The notes under the pieces were generated by a model. The model was given only the letters and a program-made list of their open reading frames with translations. It was not told the origin of the DNA and did not search any database. Shown piece by piece: positions 19,053 through 27,479 of a stretch of DNA of 64,000 bases. The translations under genes and the position numbers were made by a program. The DNA is from an uncultured Sphingobacteriales bacterium (GTDB taxonomy: Bacteria > Bacteroidota > Bacteroidia > Chitinophagales > Chitinophagaceae): the NCBI GenBank assembly GCA_937871285.1, contig CALMQS010000039.1:1-64000 (forward strand), read 5' to 3'. The stretch's first letter is position 1. Every line of letters begins with the position of its first letter.

Positions 19053-19093
19053 TGGTCAAATTTTTAACTATACTGTAAATATTAATTTGACCA
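19053..19093. promoter_or_regulatory. Inverted repeat in the susC leader, candidate operator
   Basis: A perfect 10-bp inverted repeat, TGGTCAAATT-N21-AATTTGACCA, has arms at 19053-19062 and 19084-19093. The left arm is part of CAAATTTTTAAC (19057-19068), which matches CAAATTTGTAAC (19219-19230) on the regulator side of the same intergenic region at 11 of 12 bases. This is a reasonable candidate for the AraC-family protein's binding sites, by inference only. Confidence 0.4.
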
Positions 19094-19217
19094 CAAAGTT
19101 CTTTTGAAGCAATATCATATGCGGGAAAACAAATAACGCATCAGGGAGAAAAATACTTTCAAATCCGCTCCCAGCAAAGATTTTACGGAATTCGTAAACG
19201 GGTTTTACTTTATTGTG

Positions 19218-19230
19218 ACAAATTTGTAAC
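19218..19230. promoter_or_regulatory. Second copy of the CAAATTTnTAAC motif
   Basis: ACAAATTTGT at 19218-19227 is a perfect 10-bp palindrome, and its CAAATTTGTAAC extension repeats the susC-side motif. It lies about 70 bases before the regulator start, just upstream of TATACTTG (19241-19248), a 7 of 8 match to the -7 box. Confidence 0.35.
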
Positions 19231-19297
19231 CGTGTACCATTATACTTGCGCAAAGCAGGTATAGTATTCTACTGTTTTATCGTATTTTCTGAATCTC

Positions 19298-20359
19298 ATG
19301 AGCATCATGTCATCTCCTCCGCCCCCGGTTCCCATGTGCAGGTTTCACCAGCCTGTAAGTATCGCGTATTCCGACCTTTTCACATTAAAGGACGGCGCTA
19401 TTATAGAACGGAGAGATCCTTTTCAAATAAATCCTGATGTAGACTATTGCACCGAAATCCTGATCCCGGGTATCCTCCATTTTGCACACTATAAAAGCAT
19501 TTTACCACAAAAGGAAGAAATACTGCTCAGGAACAGCGGCGCATACCTGAGCATGGTTTTTTCCCTTAAAAACAGGAGCACTTATGCCTGCAGGAATAAT
19601 GGCGTATTTGCTGCACTCTCCCATAACCAGCACACCCTTGTTTTTATACCCGGTGAGGACGCCATCATTCGCTGGGAGCCGGAAAAATATGGTGAAGTAT
19701 TTGTTATCAACCTGACACCTGATTATTTTCAAAGATTCTTACCCGAAACACACCCTTTTTTCCCTATCCTGCAGGCGGCGGTTAAAAATAATAAGCCGGT
19801 GGCCGCAGGTGCGGAAAACCTTGTTATTACACCCCGGATGTTATCCCTGCTGTATGCCGTATTGCAGTGCGAACATAAAGGTCATTACAAGCGGTTGTTC
19901 ATCAAGTCGAAGGTAATGGAGCTGCTGATGCTGCAACTGGAGCAGTATGAACAGGAGCCTGCAGCCGATATACCGGAAGAGCTGGGTGAGGCGAATATAA
20001 AAAAAATGCACCTGGCGCGGGAGATCATCGCTTCCAATCTTGCCCGGCCCTGCTCCATTATTGACTTGGCGCAACAGGTAGGTACCAATGATTGCTATTT
20101 AAAAAAGAACTTTAAGCAGGTATTTGGTACTACCATTTACGGCTACCTGCAAAAAGAGCGGATGGAAAAATCGAAAGCGCTGATATTAGCAGGCAACAAA
20201 AAAATAGCCGAAGTGGCCAGGATAGCGGGGTACAAACACGCTTCTCATTTTACCACAGCGTTTAAAAAATATTTCGGGTATTCACCCAATAAGATCAGGC
20301 TGGGCATTCTTTCCCTGTTTTATGACTTTGTTTCTCTTTGTGAATTACCGCTTTTATAA
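19298..20359 (+). CDS. AraC family transcriptional regulator (PchR-like)
   Basis: A 353-residue regulator. The N-terminal sensor region (about residues 1-230) resembles PchR-type regulators that respond to siderophores. The C-terminal double HTH is typical of AraC/XylS, with IIDLAQQVGTNDCYLKKNF as the first helix pair and KIAEVARIAGYKHASHFTTA as the second, ending with the FGYSPNK signature. It is divergent from susC, so it likely activates that operon and itself. The start could also be the ATG at 19310. Confidence 0.88.
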   Translation: MSIMSSPPPPVPMCRFHQPVSIAYSDLFTLKDGAIIERRDPFQINPDVDYCTEILIPGILHFAHYKSILPQKEEILLRNSGAYLSMVFSLKNRSTYACRNNGVFAALSHNQHTLVFIPGEDAIIRWEPEKYGEVFVINLTPDYFQRFLPETHPFFPILQAAVKNNKPVAAGAENLVITPRMLSLLYAVLQCEHKGHYKRLFIKSKVMELLMLQLEQYEQEPAADIPEELGEANIKKMHLAREIIASNLARPCSIIDLAQQVGTNDCYLKKNFKQVFGTTIYGYLQKERMEKSKALILAGNKKIAEVARIAGYKHASHFTTAFKKYFGYSPNKIRLGILSLFYDFVSLCELPLL

Positions 20360-20430
20360 AAAGGGGCGCCTGAAGTCATTTTTTCAAGAATGTTTTTAAG
20401 CTATACCTTAGCTCATTACCACCATATTAA

Positions 20431-21267
20431 ATGAATACATCACGAACCATATTGGTGAATTGCACCGATGAGAAGGGGCTGATCTACAAGATCACCCGCG
20501 TATTATATGAAAACGGGTTGAATATTGTAAAGAATAAGGAGTTTGTAGATGAAGCGAACAACCGTTTCTTCATGCGCACTGAAGCGGAAGGAGAAGCCGA
20601 TCAAAGGGTATTGCTGGAGGCATTAACAGCAGTGCTTCCACGCAACAGCCGGATAGAAGTTGTGCCCGACCGGAAGAAGAAACTGGTTATACTGGCTACT
20701 AAGGAAAATCATTGCCTCGGCGACCTGCTGATGCGCAATCATTTTAATGAATGGAACGCGGAGATAGGCGCAGTAATAAGCAATTATGACCTGTTAAAGG
20801 ATTTTACCGAAAGGTTCAACCTGCCCTATCATCATATTGCCGCCGAAGCGCTTTCCCGGGAGGAACATGAACAATTGCTGATCAGTGCTATCAACAGCTA
20901 TGCACCGGATTATATTGTATTGGCCCGGTATATGCGCATACTCACCCCTGCATTTGTACAACAATATGAAGGAAAGATCATCAACATCCACCACTCTTTT
21001 TTGCCGGCATTCATCGGTGCGCAGCCATACCGCCAGGCCTACGAGCGTGGGGTAAAGATCATTGGCGCCACCGCGCATTTTGTTAATGATCATTTAGATG
21101 AAGGCCCTATTATATGCCAGAACGTTATTCCCGTTGACCACTCGCAGAATGCAGCAGAAATGGCCAGGGCCGGCAAAGGCATAGAGAAAATGGTGCTGGC
21201 GCAGGCCTTAAAGCTTGTGCTGGAAGACAGGGTGATGCTGAGCGGAAATAAGACAGTGATCTTTTAA
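20431..21267 (+). CDS. purU: Formyltetrahydrofolate deformylase
   Basis: A 278-residue cytoplasmic enzyme that hydrolyses 10-formyl-THF to THF and formate, balancing the one-carbon pool and supplying formate for purine synthesis. An N-terminal ACT domain (LVNCTDEKGLIYKITRVL, residues 8-80) precedes a formyltransferase-fold domain with the catalytic INIHHSFLPAF and AHFVNDHLDEGPII motifs. Length and architecture are standard. It is a single gene between the AraC regulator and dinD. Confidence 0.95.
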   Translation: MNTSRTILVNCTDEKGLIYKITRVLYENGLNIVKNKEFVDEANNRFFMRTEAEGEADQRVLLEALTAVLPRNSRIEVVPDRKKKLVILATKENHCLGDLLMRNHFNEWNAEIGAVISNYDLLKDFTERFNLPYHHIAAEALSREEHEQLLISAINSYAPDYIVLARYMRILTPAFVQQYEGKIINIHHSFLPAFIGAQPYRQAYERGVKIIGATAHFVNDHLDEGPIICQNVIPVDHSQNAAEMARAGKGIEKMVLAQALKLVLEDRVMLSGNKTVIF

Positions 21268-21422
21268 TGAAGAACGGCTTAAAAGGAACCTGAAGCACCT
21301 GCCCGGTGAGCCTTTTGATGAGTAAAAGCAGTAAGTGCTGTGAGCGGGACGGTACCCGGCCGGTTTTTTGAACGCTGAACAATAGAGGCTTTACTTTCAC
21401 ATTAAACATAAAGCTAATCATT

Positions 21423-22268
21423 ATGAAAAAAGAACAGATCGCAGCATTATTTCAACAGTTTGAACAAGCTGCTTACCATTATAAGGACATTGAATGCTGG
21501 AGCGCAAGGGAGCTCCAGGAAGTGTTAGGGTATACCAAATGGGATAATTTCCTCAAAGTAATTGAAAAAGCCAGGGCAGCCTGCGAAAGCAGCGGCGTGG
21601 CGGCTTCCGATCATTTTGCCGGCACCGGCAAAATGATCGAACTGGCAAAAGGTGCACAAAGAGAAATTGATGATATAGCCCTTACACGATATGCCTGTTA
21701 TCTGGTAGCGCAAAACGGCGATTCTTCCAAGCCGTCAGTAGCATTTGCACAAACCTATTTTGCGGTACAAACGCGCAAACAGGAAATCATTGAGCAAAGG
21801 TTGCTGGAAGTTGATCGCGTTACGGCAAGAGAAAAACTCACAAAGAGTGAAAAGAAGTTATCCGGTATATTGTTTGAGCGTGGCGTGGACAGTGCAGGTT
21901 TTGCCATCATCAAATCCAAAGGCGACCAGGCGCTTTTTGGCGGTTTTACCACTGCTGATATGAAGCGAAGGCTGGGAGTGCCTGCTACTAAACCATTGGC
22001 TGATTTTTTACCAACCCTCACCATTAAAGCCAAAGACTTTGCCAATGAACTCACCACGCACAATGTAACAGAAAAAGATTTAAGGGGAGACCAGCAGATA
22101 GGCAAAGAGCATACAGACAATAACAAAGCCGTAAGGGATATTTTATTACAGCGTGGCGTAAAGCCAGAATCTTTACCGCCCGATGAAGATGTAAAAAAAG
22201 TAGAACGCCGCTTGGAAAGCGATGAAAAGAAAATAGCAAAAGCAATAAAGAAGGATAAGCAGCAATGA
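21423..22268 (+). CDS. dinD: DNA damage-inducible protein D
   Basis: A 281-residue DinD homologue. An N-terminal BRO/KilA-type region (ECWSARELQEVLGYTKWDNF) is followed by LTRYACYLVAQNGDSSKP, SGILFERGVD and a charged helical C-terminus. In E. coli DinD is SOS-induced and inhibits RecA filaments. In other genomes the family is patchy and often carried on mobile DNA. I see no recognisable LexA site. Base composition does not stand out from its neighbours. Confidence 0.9.
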   Translation: MKKEQIAALFQQFEQAAYHYKDIECWSARELQEVLGYTKWDNFLKVIEKARAACESSGVAASDHFAGTGKMIELAKGAQREIDDIALTRYACYLVAQNGDSSKPSVAFAQTYFAVQTRKQEIIEQRLLEVDRVTAREKLTKSEKKLSGILFERGVDSAGFAIIKSKGDQALFGGFTTADMKRRLGVPATKPLADFLPTLTIKAKDFANELTTHNVTEKDLRGDQQIGKEHTDNNKAVRDILLQRGVKPESLPPDEDVKKVERRLESDEKKIAKAIKKDKQQ

Positions 22269-22406
22269 GCAAAGCAAAGAACAATATAATAAATAGTCAT
22301 CCCGGGATTAACGGTGGATTACCGGAAGGGTGGTATGGAAAAATGCTGACATAAAGGTAGCTTGCGTAAGAGATATCATCCCCCAACCCATCCCGCCTAA
22401 TTATCC

Positions 22407-22414
22407 TATTTTTG
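22407..22414 (+). promoter_or_regulatory. -7 box before the deoxyhypusine synthase homologue
   Basis: TATTTTTG matches TAnnTTTG perfectly and ends 25 bases before the ATG at 22440. No TTG is found at the expected -33 distance, so support is partial. Confidence 0.35.
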
Positions 22415-22439
22415 CCGGCAATACCATAAAGCTATTATT

Positions 22440-23414
22440 ATGCAAAAAGGACCCGTATCGCAGTTCATACAACATCACTACAGGCATTTTAATTCGGCCG
22501 CGCTGGTGGATGCGGCTAAAGGATATGAAACCCATTTATCAGAAGGCGGTAAAATGATGATCACCCTCGCCGGCGCCATGAGCACCGCCGAACTGGGACT
22601 TTCGCTGGCCGAAATGATAAGGCAGGATAAAGTGCAGATCATTAGCTGCACCGGGGCTAACTTAGAAGAAGATATCATGAACCTGGTGGCGCACAGCCAT
22701 TACAAACGCGTACCCCATTACCGCGACCTGAGCCCGCAGGAAGAATGGGAGCTTTTAGAAAACCATTACAACCGCGTAACCGACACCTGCATTCCCGAAG
22801 AAGAGGCTTTTCGCAGGATACAAAAACATATCGTAAAAATATGGAAGGAAGCGGATGCCAAAGGCGAACGTTATTTCCCGCACGAATACATGTACAAGCT
22901 GTTGCTGAGCGGCGTACTGGAAGAGCATTATGAAATTGATCCGCAAAATAGCTGGATGCTGGCCGCTGCACAAAAAAATATTCCTATTGTTGTGCCGGGC
23001 TGGGAAGACAGCACCATGGGCAATATTTTCGCATCCTACATTATTAAACAGGAGCTAAAAGCCGGTACCATGAAAAGCGGCATCGAATACATGGTTTGGC
23101 TTACCGAATGGTACCGGGCTAACAGTGGCGGTAAAGGCGTTGGGTTTTTCCAGATCGGCGGCGGCATTGCCGGCGATTTTCCTATATGCGTGGTGCCCAT
23201 GATGTACCAGGACTTAGAATGGCACGATGTGCCTTTCTGGAGCTATTTCTGCCAGATCAGCGACTCTACCACCTCTTATGGCTCTTATTCCGGCGCAGTG
23301 CCCAATGAAAAAATCACCTGGGGTAAATTAGATATCAATACGCCGAAATTCATCGTGGAAAGCGATGCTACCATTGTAGCGCCGCTGATATTTGCCTGGT
23401 TGCTGGGATGGTAA
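22440..23414 (+). CDS. Deoxyhypusine synthase family protein (bacterial, polyamine-related)
   Basis: A 324-residue NAD-dependent enzyme of the deoxyhypusine synthase fold. K296 in ITWGKLD aligns with the catalytic lysine of eukaryotic DHS (SWGK). GAMSTAELGLSLAEMIR, SCTGANLEEDI and GVGFFQIGGGIAGDF are NAD/spermidine-site segments. Bacteria lack eIF5A, so the aminobutyl group probably goes to a small amine, for example to form homospermidine from putrescine or spermidine. The acceptor is inferred. No arginine decarboxylase or agmatinase gene is adjacent. Confidence 0.88.
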   Translation: MQKGPVSQFIQHHYRHFNSAALVDAAKGYETHLSEGGKMMITLAGAMSTAELGLSLAEMIRQDKVQIISCTGANLEEDIMNLVAHSHYKRVPHYRDLSPQEEWELLENHYNRVTDTCIPEEEAFRRIQKHIVKIWKEADAKGERYFPHEYMYKLLLSGVLEEHYEIDPQNSWMLAAAQKNIPIVVPGWEDSTMGNIFASYIIKQELKAGTMKSGIEYMVWLTEWYRANSGGKGVGFFQIGGGIAGDFPICVVPMMYQDLEWHDVPFWSYFCQISDSTTSYGSYSGAVPNEKITWGKLDINTPKFIVESDATIVAPLIFAWLLGW

Positions 23415-23432
23415 AACAAATATTAAAATTAT

Positions 23433-23573
23433 AAAGGGGCTGTCTCAAAAGTAATATTTTGCCACGAAGCAGTCAGGAAAACACAAAAAAAATAAAACCT
23501 GAAAATCAGGGCTTTGTGCCCTTGTGTCTTAGTGGCATATCTTCTATACCGGCCCTTTTGAGACAGCCTCTTT
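23433..23573. mobile_element. MITE-like element with nested inverted repeats (contains repeat copy D)
   Basis: The outer ends form near-perfect 19-bp inverted repeats (23433-23451 and 23555-23573, one G-T pair) built on GGCTGTCTCAAAAG/CTTTTGAGACAGCC. Inside lies a TGCCACGAAG...CTTAGTGGCA palindrome (23460-23537), the same family as copies A-C. At 141 bp with terminal inverted repeats and no ORF, it fits a non-autonomous element, though the hairpin could equally act as a terminator after the upstream gene. No target-site duplication was recognised. Confidence 0.5.
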
Positions 23574-23652
23574 TAGTGCATTAAAATACTTTTGATCATC
23601 CTTAGATATTTCATTCGCTAAAGAAAAAACAGATCATTAACCATTGTAAACG

Positions 23653-24186
23653 ATGCCAGGAAAAAACATTCTCGCCATTTCGGGCAGTACCAGGAAACAC
23701 TCTTCCAACCTTAACCTTATAAAGGCCATCGAAAAATTATATTCAAATGAACTATCCATAAAAGTCTACGATGGGTTATTAACCCTCCCGCAATTCAACC
23801 CGGACGATGATACTGAAAACCCGTCCATTCAGGTAACGGATCTCCGCAAACAAATAAAGGAAGCGAATGGTATCCTGATCTGTACTCCGGAATATGCCAT
23901 GGGTGTGCCGGGAAGTTTGAAGAACTTATTAGACTGGACCGTTTCTTCCTCGGATTTTTCAAACAAACCCGTAGTTGCGATAACGGCGTCTTCGCTGGGG
24001 CAAAAAGCACACGCTTCGTTAGTAGCCACGCTTCAGGTAATTGAAGCAAGGATCACCGAAAGCACACAACTGCTCATCTCTTTTGTTAAAACAAAAATGA
24101 ATGACCGGCAGCAGATCACAGATGAAAATACATTAAAGGATGTGAGGAGAGTGATGGATGCATTTATCGCTATGTTAAACAATTAA
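23653..24186 (+). CDS. NADPH-dependent FMN reductase family protein
   Basis: A 177-residue flavodoxin-fold protein. The N-terminal LAISGSTRKHSSNLNLI is the FMN phosphate loop, and ICTPEYAMGVPGSLKNLLDW is the signature of the NADPH-dependent FMN reductase/azoreductase (SsuE/YhdA-like) family. It likely reduces flavin or quinone-type substrates in the cytoplasm. The natural substrate is unknown. It is a single gene. Confidence 0.9.
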   Translation: MPGKNILAISGSTRKHSSNLNLIKAIEKLYSNELSIKVYDGLLTLPQFNPDDDTENPSIQVTDLRKQIKEANGILICTPEYAMGVPGSLKNLLDWTVSSSDFSNKPVVAITASSLGQKAHASLVATLQVIEARITESTQLLISFVKTKMNDRQQITDENTLKDVRRVMDAFIAMLNN

Positions 24187-24355
24187 AGCACCTTCACAGC
24201 GAATTGAAGGTACATACGCCCGCCAATCATTAACAACTGTTTACTACCGCCTGCTTTTTTATTCCTGCGTTTATTTTTTTCGTAGCTTAGTCGCCCTGTT
24301 TAACTAACAGCATGGCATATACGACATTGGTCTTACCCATACTTTAATCACATCA

Positions 24356-25306
24356 ATGAAACGCAGAAATTTTATCGGATTGGGAACCGCTGCTGGCATA
24401 GCCGCAGGTTCGGCATCGCTTCTTTCTTTTACGGAGAAGGATGCTGCACAAAAAAAAGAAAAAAGATACCAGAAAGGAGTAAGTCCCTGGCCCATTTGCC
24501 TTGATACGGCTACTATACGCCCGGCATCCCTTACCGATAAGGTAAAGATAGCCGCCAAAGCAGGTTTCGATGCCATAGAGCCCTGGGATGGTGAGCTTGC
24601 GGAATATGAAAAGAATGGAGGCAGCCTCAAAGATCTCGGCAAGCAGATCAGAGACCTGGGTTTATTTGTACCAAGTGTTATCGGCTTATGGAATGCTTTG
24701 CCACCCACACAGGAATTATTTGATGCATCACTCAAGGATACCCGCCGCCGTATGCGCATGGCATCGGATATTGGTGCGCAGCATATTCAAACCATTCCCA
24801 ATACCGTTGGCGAAAATTTCGACCGCAAATGGGTGGCAGCCCGTTACCGGGATATTATTGAAATAGGCCTGAAAGAATATAACATACAACCCGCCCTGGT
24901 TTTTGTAAAATTCTTTCCGCTGAAAACACTGGGGCAGGCCGTGGGTATTGCCTTAGACGCCAATCATCCTAAAGCTATGGTTATACCGGATGTATACCAT
25001 ATGTATATAAGTGAAGGTGGGTTTGAAAGCATTAAGCTGATGAAAGGAGATGCATTCGCTATTTTCCAGTTCAACGATGCGCCGGCCACTCCTGCCTTAG
25101 CGCAATTAGAGGATAAGCACAGGGTATATCCCGGCGATGGCATATTGCCGCTTACCTCTATTTTAAGGGATTTAAAAGGAACCGGCTTTAAAGGATGTGT
25201 GTCGCTGGAAATGTACAATCCTGAATACTGGAAGCAGGATCTTCAAAGAGTTGCCGAAACAGGATTCAGGAAAACACTGGAGGTAATACGGAAGGCAGGG
25301 GTATAA
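24356..25306 (+). CDS. Tat-exported xylose-isomerase-like TIM-barrel protein with degraded metal site
   Basis: A 316-residue sugar phosphate isomerase/epimerase-type TIM barrel carried behind a Tat signal (KRRNFIGLG...). PDVYHMY and SLEMYN keep two of the four expected metal ligands. At the other two positions, where relatives have Glu (VEVWGF-type strand) and His (FHMND-type strand), this protein reads ALVFVKFF and IFQFND, that is Val and Gln. The barrel may therefore be non-catalytic or use another mechanism. It is the first gene of the sugar-oxidation island and is convergent with gldB. Confidence 0.8.
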   Translation: MKRRNFIGLGTAAGIAAGSASLLSFTEKDAAQKKEKRYQKGVSPWPICLDTATIRPASLTDKVKIAAKAGFDAIEPWDGELAEYEKNGGSLKDLGKQIRDLGLFVPSVIGLWNALPPTQELFDASLKDTRRRMRMASDIGAQHIQTIPNTVGENFDRKWVAARYRDIIEIGLKEYNIQPALVFVKFFPLKTLGQAVGIALDANHPKAMVIPDVYHMYISEGGFESIKLMKGDAFAIFQFNDAPATPALAQLEDKHRVYPGDGILPLTSILRDLKGTGFKGCVSLEMYNPEYWKQDLQRVAETGFRKTLEVIRKAGV

Positions 25307-25326
25307 TAAATTTAGTCCAGTTGGTT

Positions 25327-26370
25327 CTAGCGTGGCTTATATTTTGAATCTTGCAGGATTTGCCTGGCATCAAGTTGTAACAGGTCATCAATAGCGGTAT
25401 CCGGAAATCTTTCCATGTATTTTTTTATAATCTGCCATCCTGTGAATAAGGAAATATTGCCCGGAGATCCTTCTCCCAATTCCTGCGTAAGCGGGCCTTC
25501 TTCGATATAGGATTGAATTCTAAGCGGATCGCTGTTATAAATTAAATCATTTTGGATCAAAAAACTCCAAATCAGGCCTTCATTGGCATAACAGCCTTTT
25601 AATTGCGCCGCTGTATAGCCAATCTTTAACGTATCCGGCACATGCGGCAGCAGTTTGTTTAATACATACAATCTTTTCCCCTTGTCTATAGTAAGGTCTA
25701 ATAACGTTTTGTCTGTAGCCCTGGCCGGAAAAATATCATCAATAATGTTCTTCATGCAATTTACCGCTATATAAGCCGGTTCAAATTTGCGGGAAACATA
25801 TTGGGGAAACAGCGATTGTGCTACCGGGCTCTGGTATAAGCTGGCATTCTTACCCAGGTGAAGTTGTAACCCAACCGCAAGCGCGTCCTGTGTAATTACA
25901 TCGCCGGTTTTTCCGAGGCCCGTTTCAAATATAGCATCGAGCGGGCCGATAAAAGTAATGAGTTTTTCAGGCGCATGATAGGCAGGGAAATAGTATTTAG
26001 TGAACTGCAATCCTTTTTTCACTTCATCTTCAATGGCAATAAAGTTGCTGAATATTTTAGATGCCGTATCTTTTACCAACCTGTAATCACGAAGGAACAT
26101 TTTAATGGCTGCATCAGATTTGCCTCCATCATCAGTAAGGGAGAGCCCCAGTATATGCTGAATAAAATCGGGCAAAAAAATGGGGTATTGCTGTTGCAGC
26201 CGCGATATGCCAGCCGCGATATTATTGGTATCTATAGCAAAGAAATCCTGTTCGAACCGTTGTACTTCCAGATTTACCCTGATATTTGAAACATCAGGTA
26301 TTTTTTTATTTCCGGTGCAGGCTATAAAACCAAGAAGCACAATAGTTGCTGTATAAAACCATTTTCGCAT
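25327..26370 (-). CDS. gldB: Gliding motility lipoprotein GldB family
   Basis: 347 residues from the ATG at 26370 (MRKWFYTATIVLLGFIAC), chosen because it gives a clean lipoprotein signal with C20. The frame is open to 26451. The body matches GldB: NLEVQRFEQDFFAID near the N-terminus, QQYPIFLPDFIQHILG, and ISLFTGWQIIKKYMERFPD near the end. GldB is needed for gliding in Flavobacterium, but homologues also occur in non-gliding Bacteroidota. It is last in a minus-strand run after the GMC genes, separated by a terminator-like hairpin. Confidence 0.88.
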   Translation of the reverse strand: MRKWFYTATIVLLGFIACTGNKKIPDVSNIRVNLEVQRFEQDFFAIDTNNIAAGISRLQQQYPIFLPDFIQHILGLSLTDDGGKSDAAIKMFLRDYRLVKDTASKIFSNFIAIEDEVKKGLQFTKYYFPAYHAPEKLITFIGPLDAIFETGLGKTGDVITQDALAVGLQLHLGKNASLYQSPVAQSLFPQYVSRKFEPAYIAVNCMKNIIDDIFPARATDKTLLDLTIDKGKRLYVLNKLLPHVPDTLKIGYTAAQLKGCYANEGLIWSFLIQNDLIYNSDPLRIQSYIEEGPLTQELGEGSPGNISLFTGWQIIKKYMERFPDTAIDDLLQLDARQILQDSKYKPR

Positions 26371-26504
26371 AGCAGGTGTAACGCTATAGTTTTTAAAATG
26401 TTGTATCATCAAATCTAAGCCTTTGCTGCGAAAGCAGACTTTGCTTTTCATCAGGCATAATACTCAAATAGTGCAATTCCTGACATGTTTTTTAATACCC
26501 CTAT

Positions 26505-26544
26505 AAAAAGAAAAAGTTTATTGATACAAAATTTCAATAAACTT
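26505..26544 (-). terminator. Rho-independent terminator (minus strand)
   Basis: A perfect 10-bp stem, AAGTTTATTG/CAATAAACTT (26514-26523 and 26535-26544), with an 11-base loop. On the minus strand it is followed by a T-rich tract (complement of the A-run at 26505-26515). It lies about 110 bases beyond the small-subunit gene stop, and so likely ends the GMC operon transcript before gldB. Confidence 0.6.
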
Positions 26545-26571
26545 CTCTTAAGCGCTTTTTATGTTAAATCC

Positions 26572-26613
26572 GGTTACAGAGGATTTTAGCAAACATTGCT
26601 GGCATCTGTAACC
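26572..26613. other. Nested stem structure downstream of the GMC small-subunit gene
   Basis: An outer 9-bp stem GGTTACAGA/TCTGTAACC (26572-26580 and 26605-26613) encloses an inner hairpin AGCAA-ACA-TTGCT. No U-tract follows. It sits in the 3' region of the small-subunit transcript and may be an RNA-stability element or part of a compound terminator. Confidence 0.4.
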
Positions 26614-26653
26614 CAAAATTTCAAACTATAAACAACAAACCATAAATTACTTC

Positions 26654-27226
26654 TTAAGTCGCCCACGCCCTGTCGCCTTTTGTATAAGGTACACAGCCTT
26701 CGTATTTCCCAGGCACGGCAACATAGCGCAGTGCCTGTGTTGCTCCAATTTCTGATGTAAAATAGCCCAGCAGGGTAAGCTCCTTCATCATGCGAAAATA
26801 ATGTTTAGGATCTTCAGGTTTTTTCTTAGCCATATATTCCTTCGCCTCCGTATCTGTTTCCGTAAGCAATGTTTTACGTTCTCCGGCATCAATATCCATA
26901 AACGATTTGCCAAACTTTTTGTCGCTGGCTTCATTTAATAATTTCATGCCTTCAAAAAACACCTGCTGATCTTTTTCATCGTAACAATCGTTCACCATTA
27001 CGGTCATAAACGCTCCTGCTCCCGCGGCTTTGGCCCCGGGCGTGCTGGTAGTGGGTATAATGGTTTCGGCTATCTCATCCAAGTAAGCGATGTCGGCGTC
27101 ACTGAAGGTTCCGGCGGTTGCCGTTCTTTTATCGCCGGGTTTGCATCCTTCCAAAAAAACATTGGCTCCCACCACGGTGCCGCCCAGTATAAGCGCTACT
27201 CTCGATAAGGCTTCGCGTCTGTTCAT
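26654..27226 (-). CDS. GMC dehydrogenase small subunit (gluconate 2-dehydrogenase subunit 3 family)
   Basis: 190 residues. A twin-arginine signal (NRREALSRVALILGG) runs into a lipobox-like FLEGC, suggesting Tat export and lipid anchoring. The mature domain matches the gluconate 2-dehydrogenase subunit 3 family: LDEIAETIIPTTSTPGAKAAG near residue 50 and LLGYFTSEIGATQALRYV near the C-terminus. In known FAD-GMC complexes this subunit carries the flavoprotein across the membrane, as the large subunit has no signal of its own. That fits the two signal-less GMC genes upstream, although a 253-base repeat-rich gap intervenes. Confidence 0.9.
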   Translation of the reverse strand: MNRREALSRVALILGGTVVGANVFLEGCKPGDKRTATAGTFSDADIAYLDEIAETIIPTTSTPGAKAAGAGAFMTVMVNDCYDEKDQQVFFEGMKLLNEASDKKFGKSFMDIDAGERKTLLTETDTEAKEYMAKKKPEDPKHYFRMMKELTLLGYFTSEIGATQALRYVAVPGKYEGCVPYTKGDRAWAT

Positions 27227-27479
27227 AGTTGATATTTTAAGGGATCAAAAATAATTTATTTGTATAGCTCTCGGCTATCAGCATTCAGCTATCCGGTGAG
27301 TTACTACTAACGACAGGATGGATAGCTGAATAGTCAGTGGTCAATGGTCAGTACATCCTGGATTTCAGATTTGAGTTTTTCCATTTGAATTTTATTTGTG
27401 ATTTGTGATTTGGTTCTTGTGATTTAGCCCCTGGTGTCCCTGCAACTTGCAACCATATCCCCATTTTCAAACTTCCACA
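27227..27479. repeat. Repeat-rich spacer in the GMC operon
   Basis: A 253-bp gap between the second GMC gene and the small-subunit gene. It holds TTTGTGATTTGTGATTTGG-type AT-rich repeats (about 27389-27407) and, at 27438-27470, a module reading on the gene strand as ATGGTTGCAAGTTGCAGGG. That module is near-identical in layout to the sequence after pheS (62700-62724). The small-subunit gene may need its own promoter. Confidence 0.6.

Noticed and set aside
21423..22268. Prophage remnant around dinD
   Set aside because: DinD has a BRO/KilA-like part, but no integrase, structural phage gene or attachment-site repeat was seen nearby, and both neighbours are ordinary metabolic genes.
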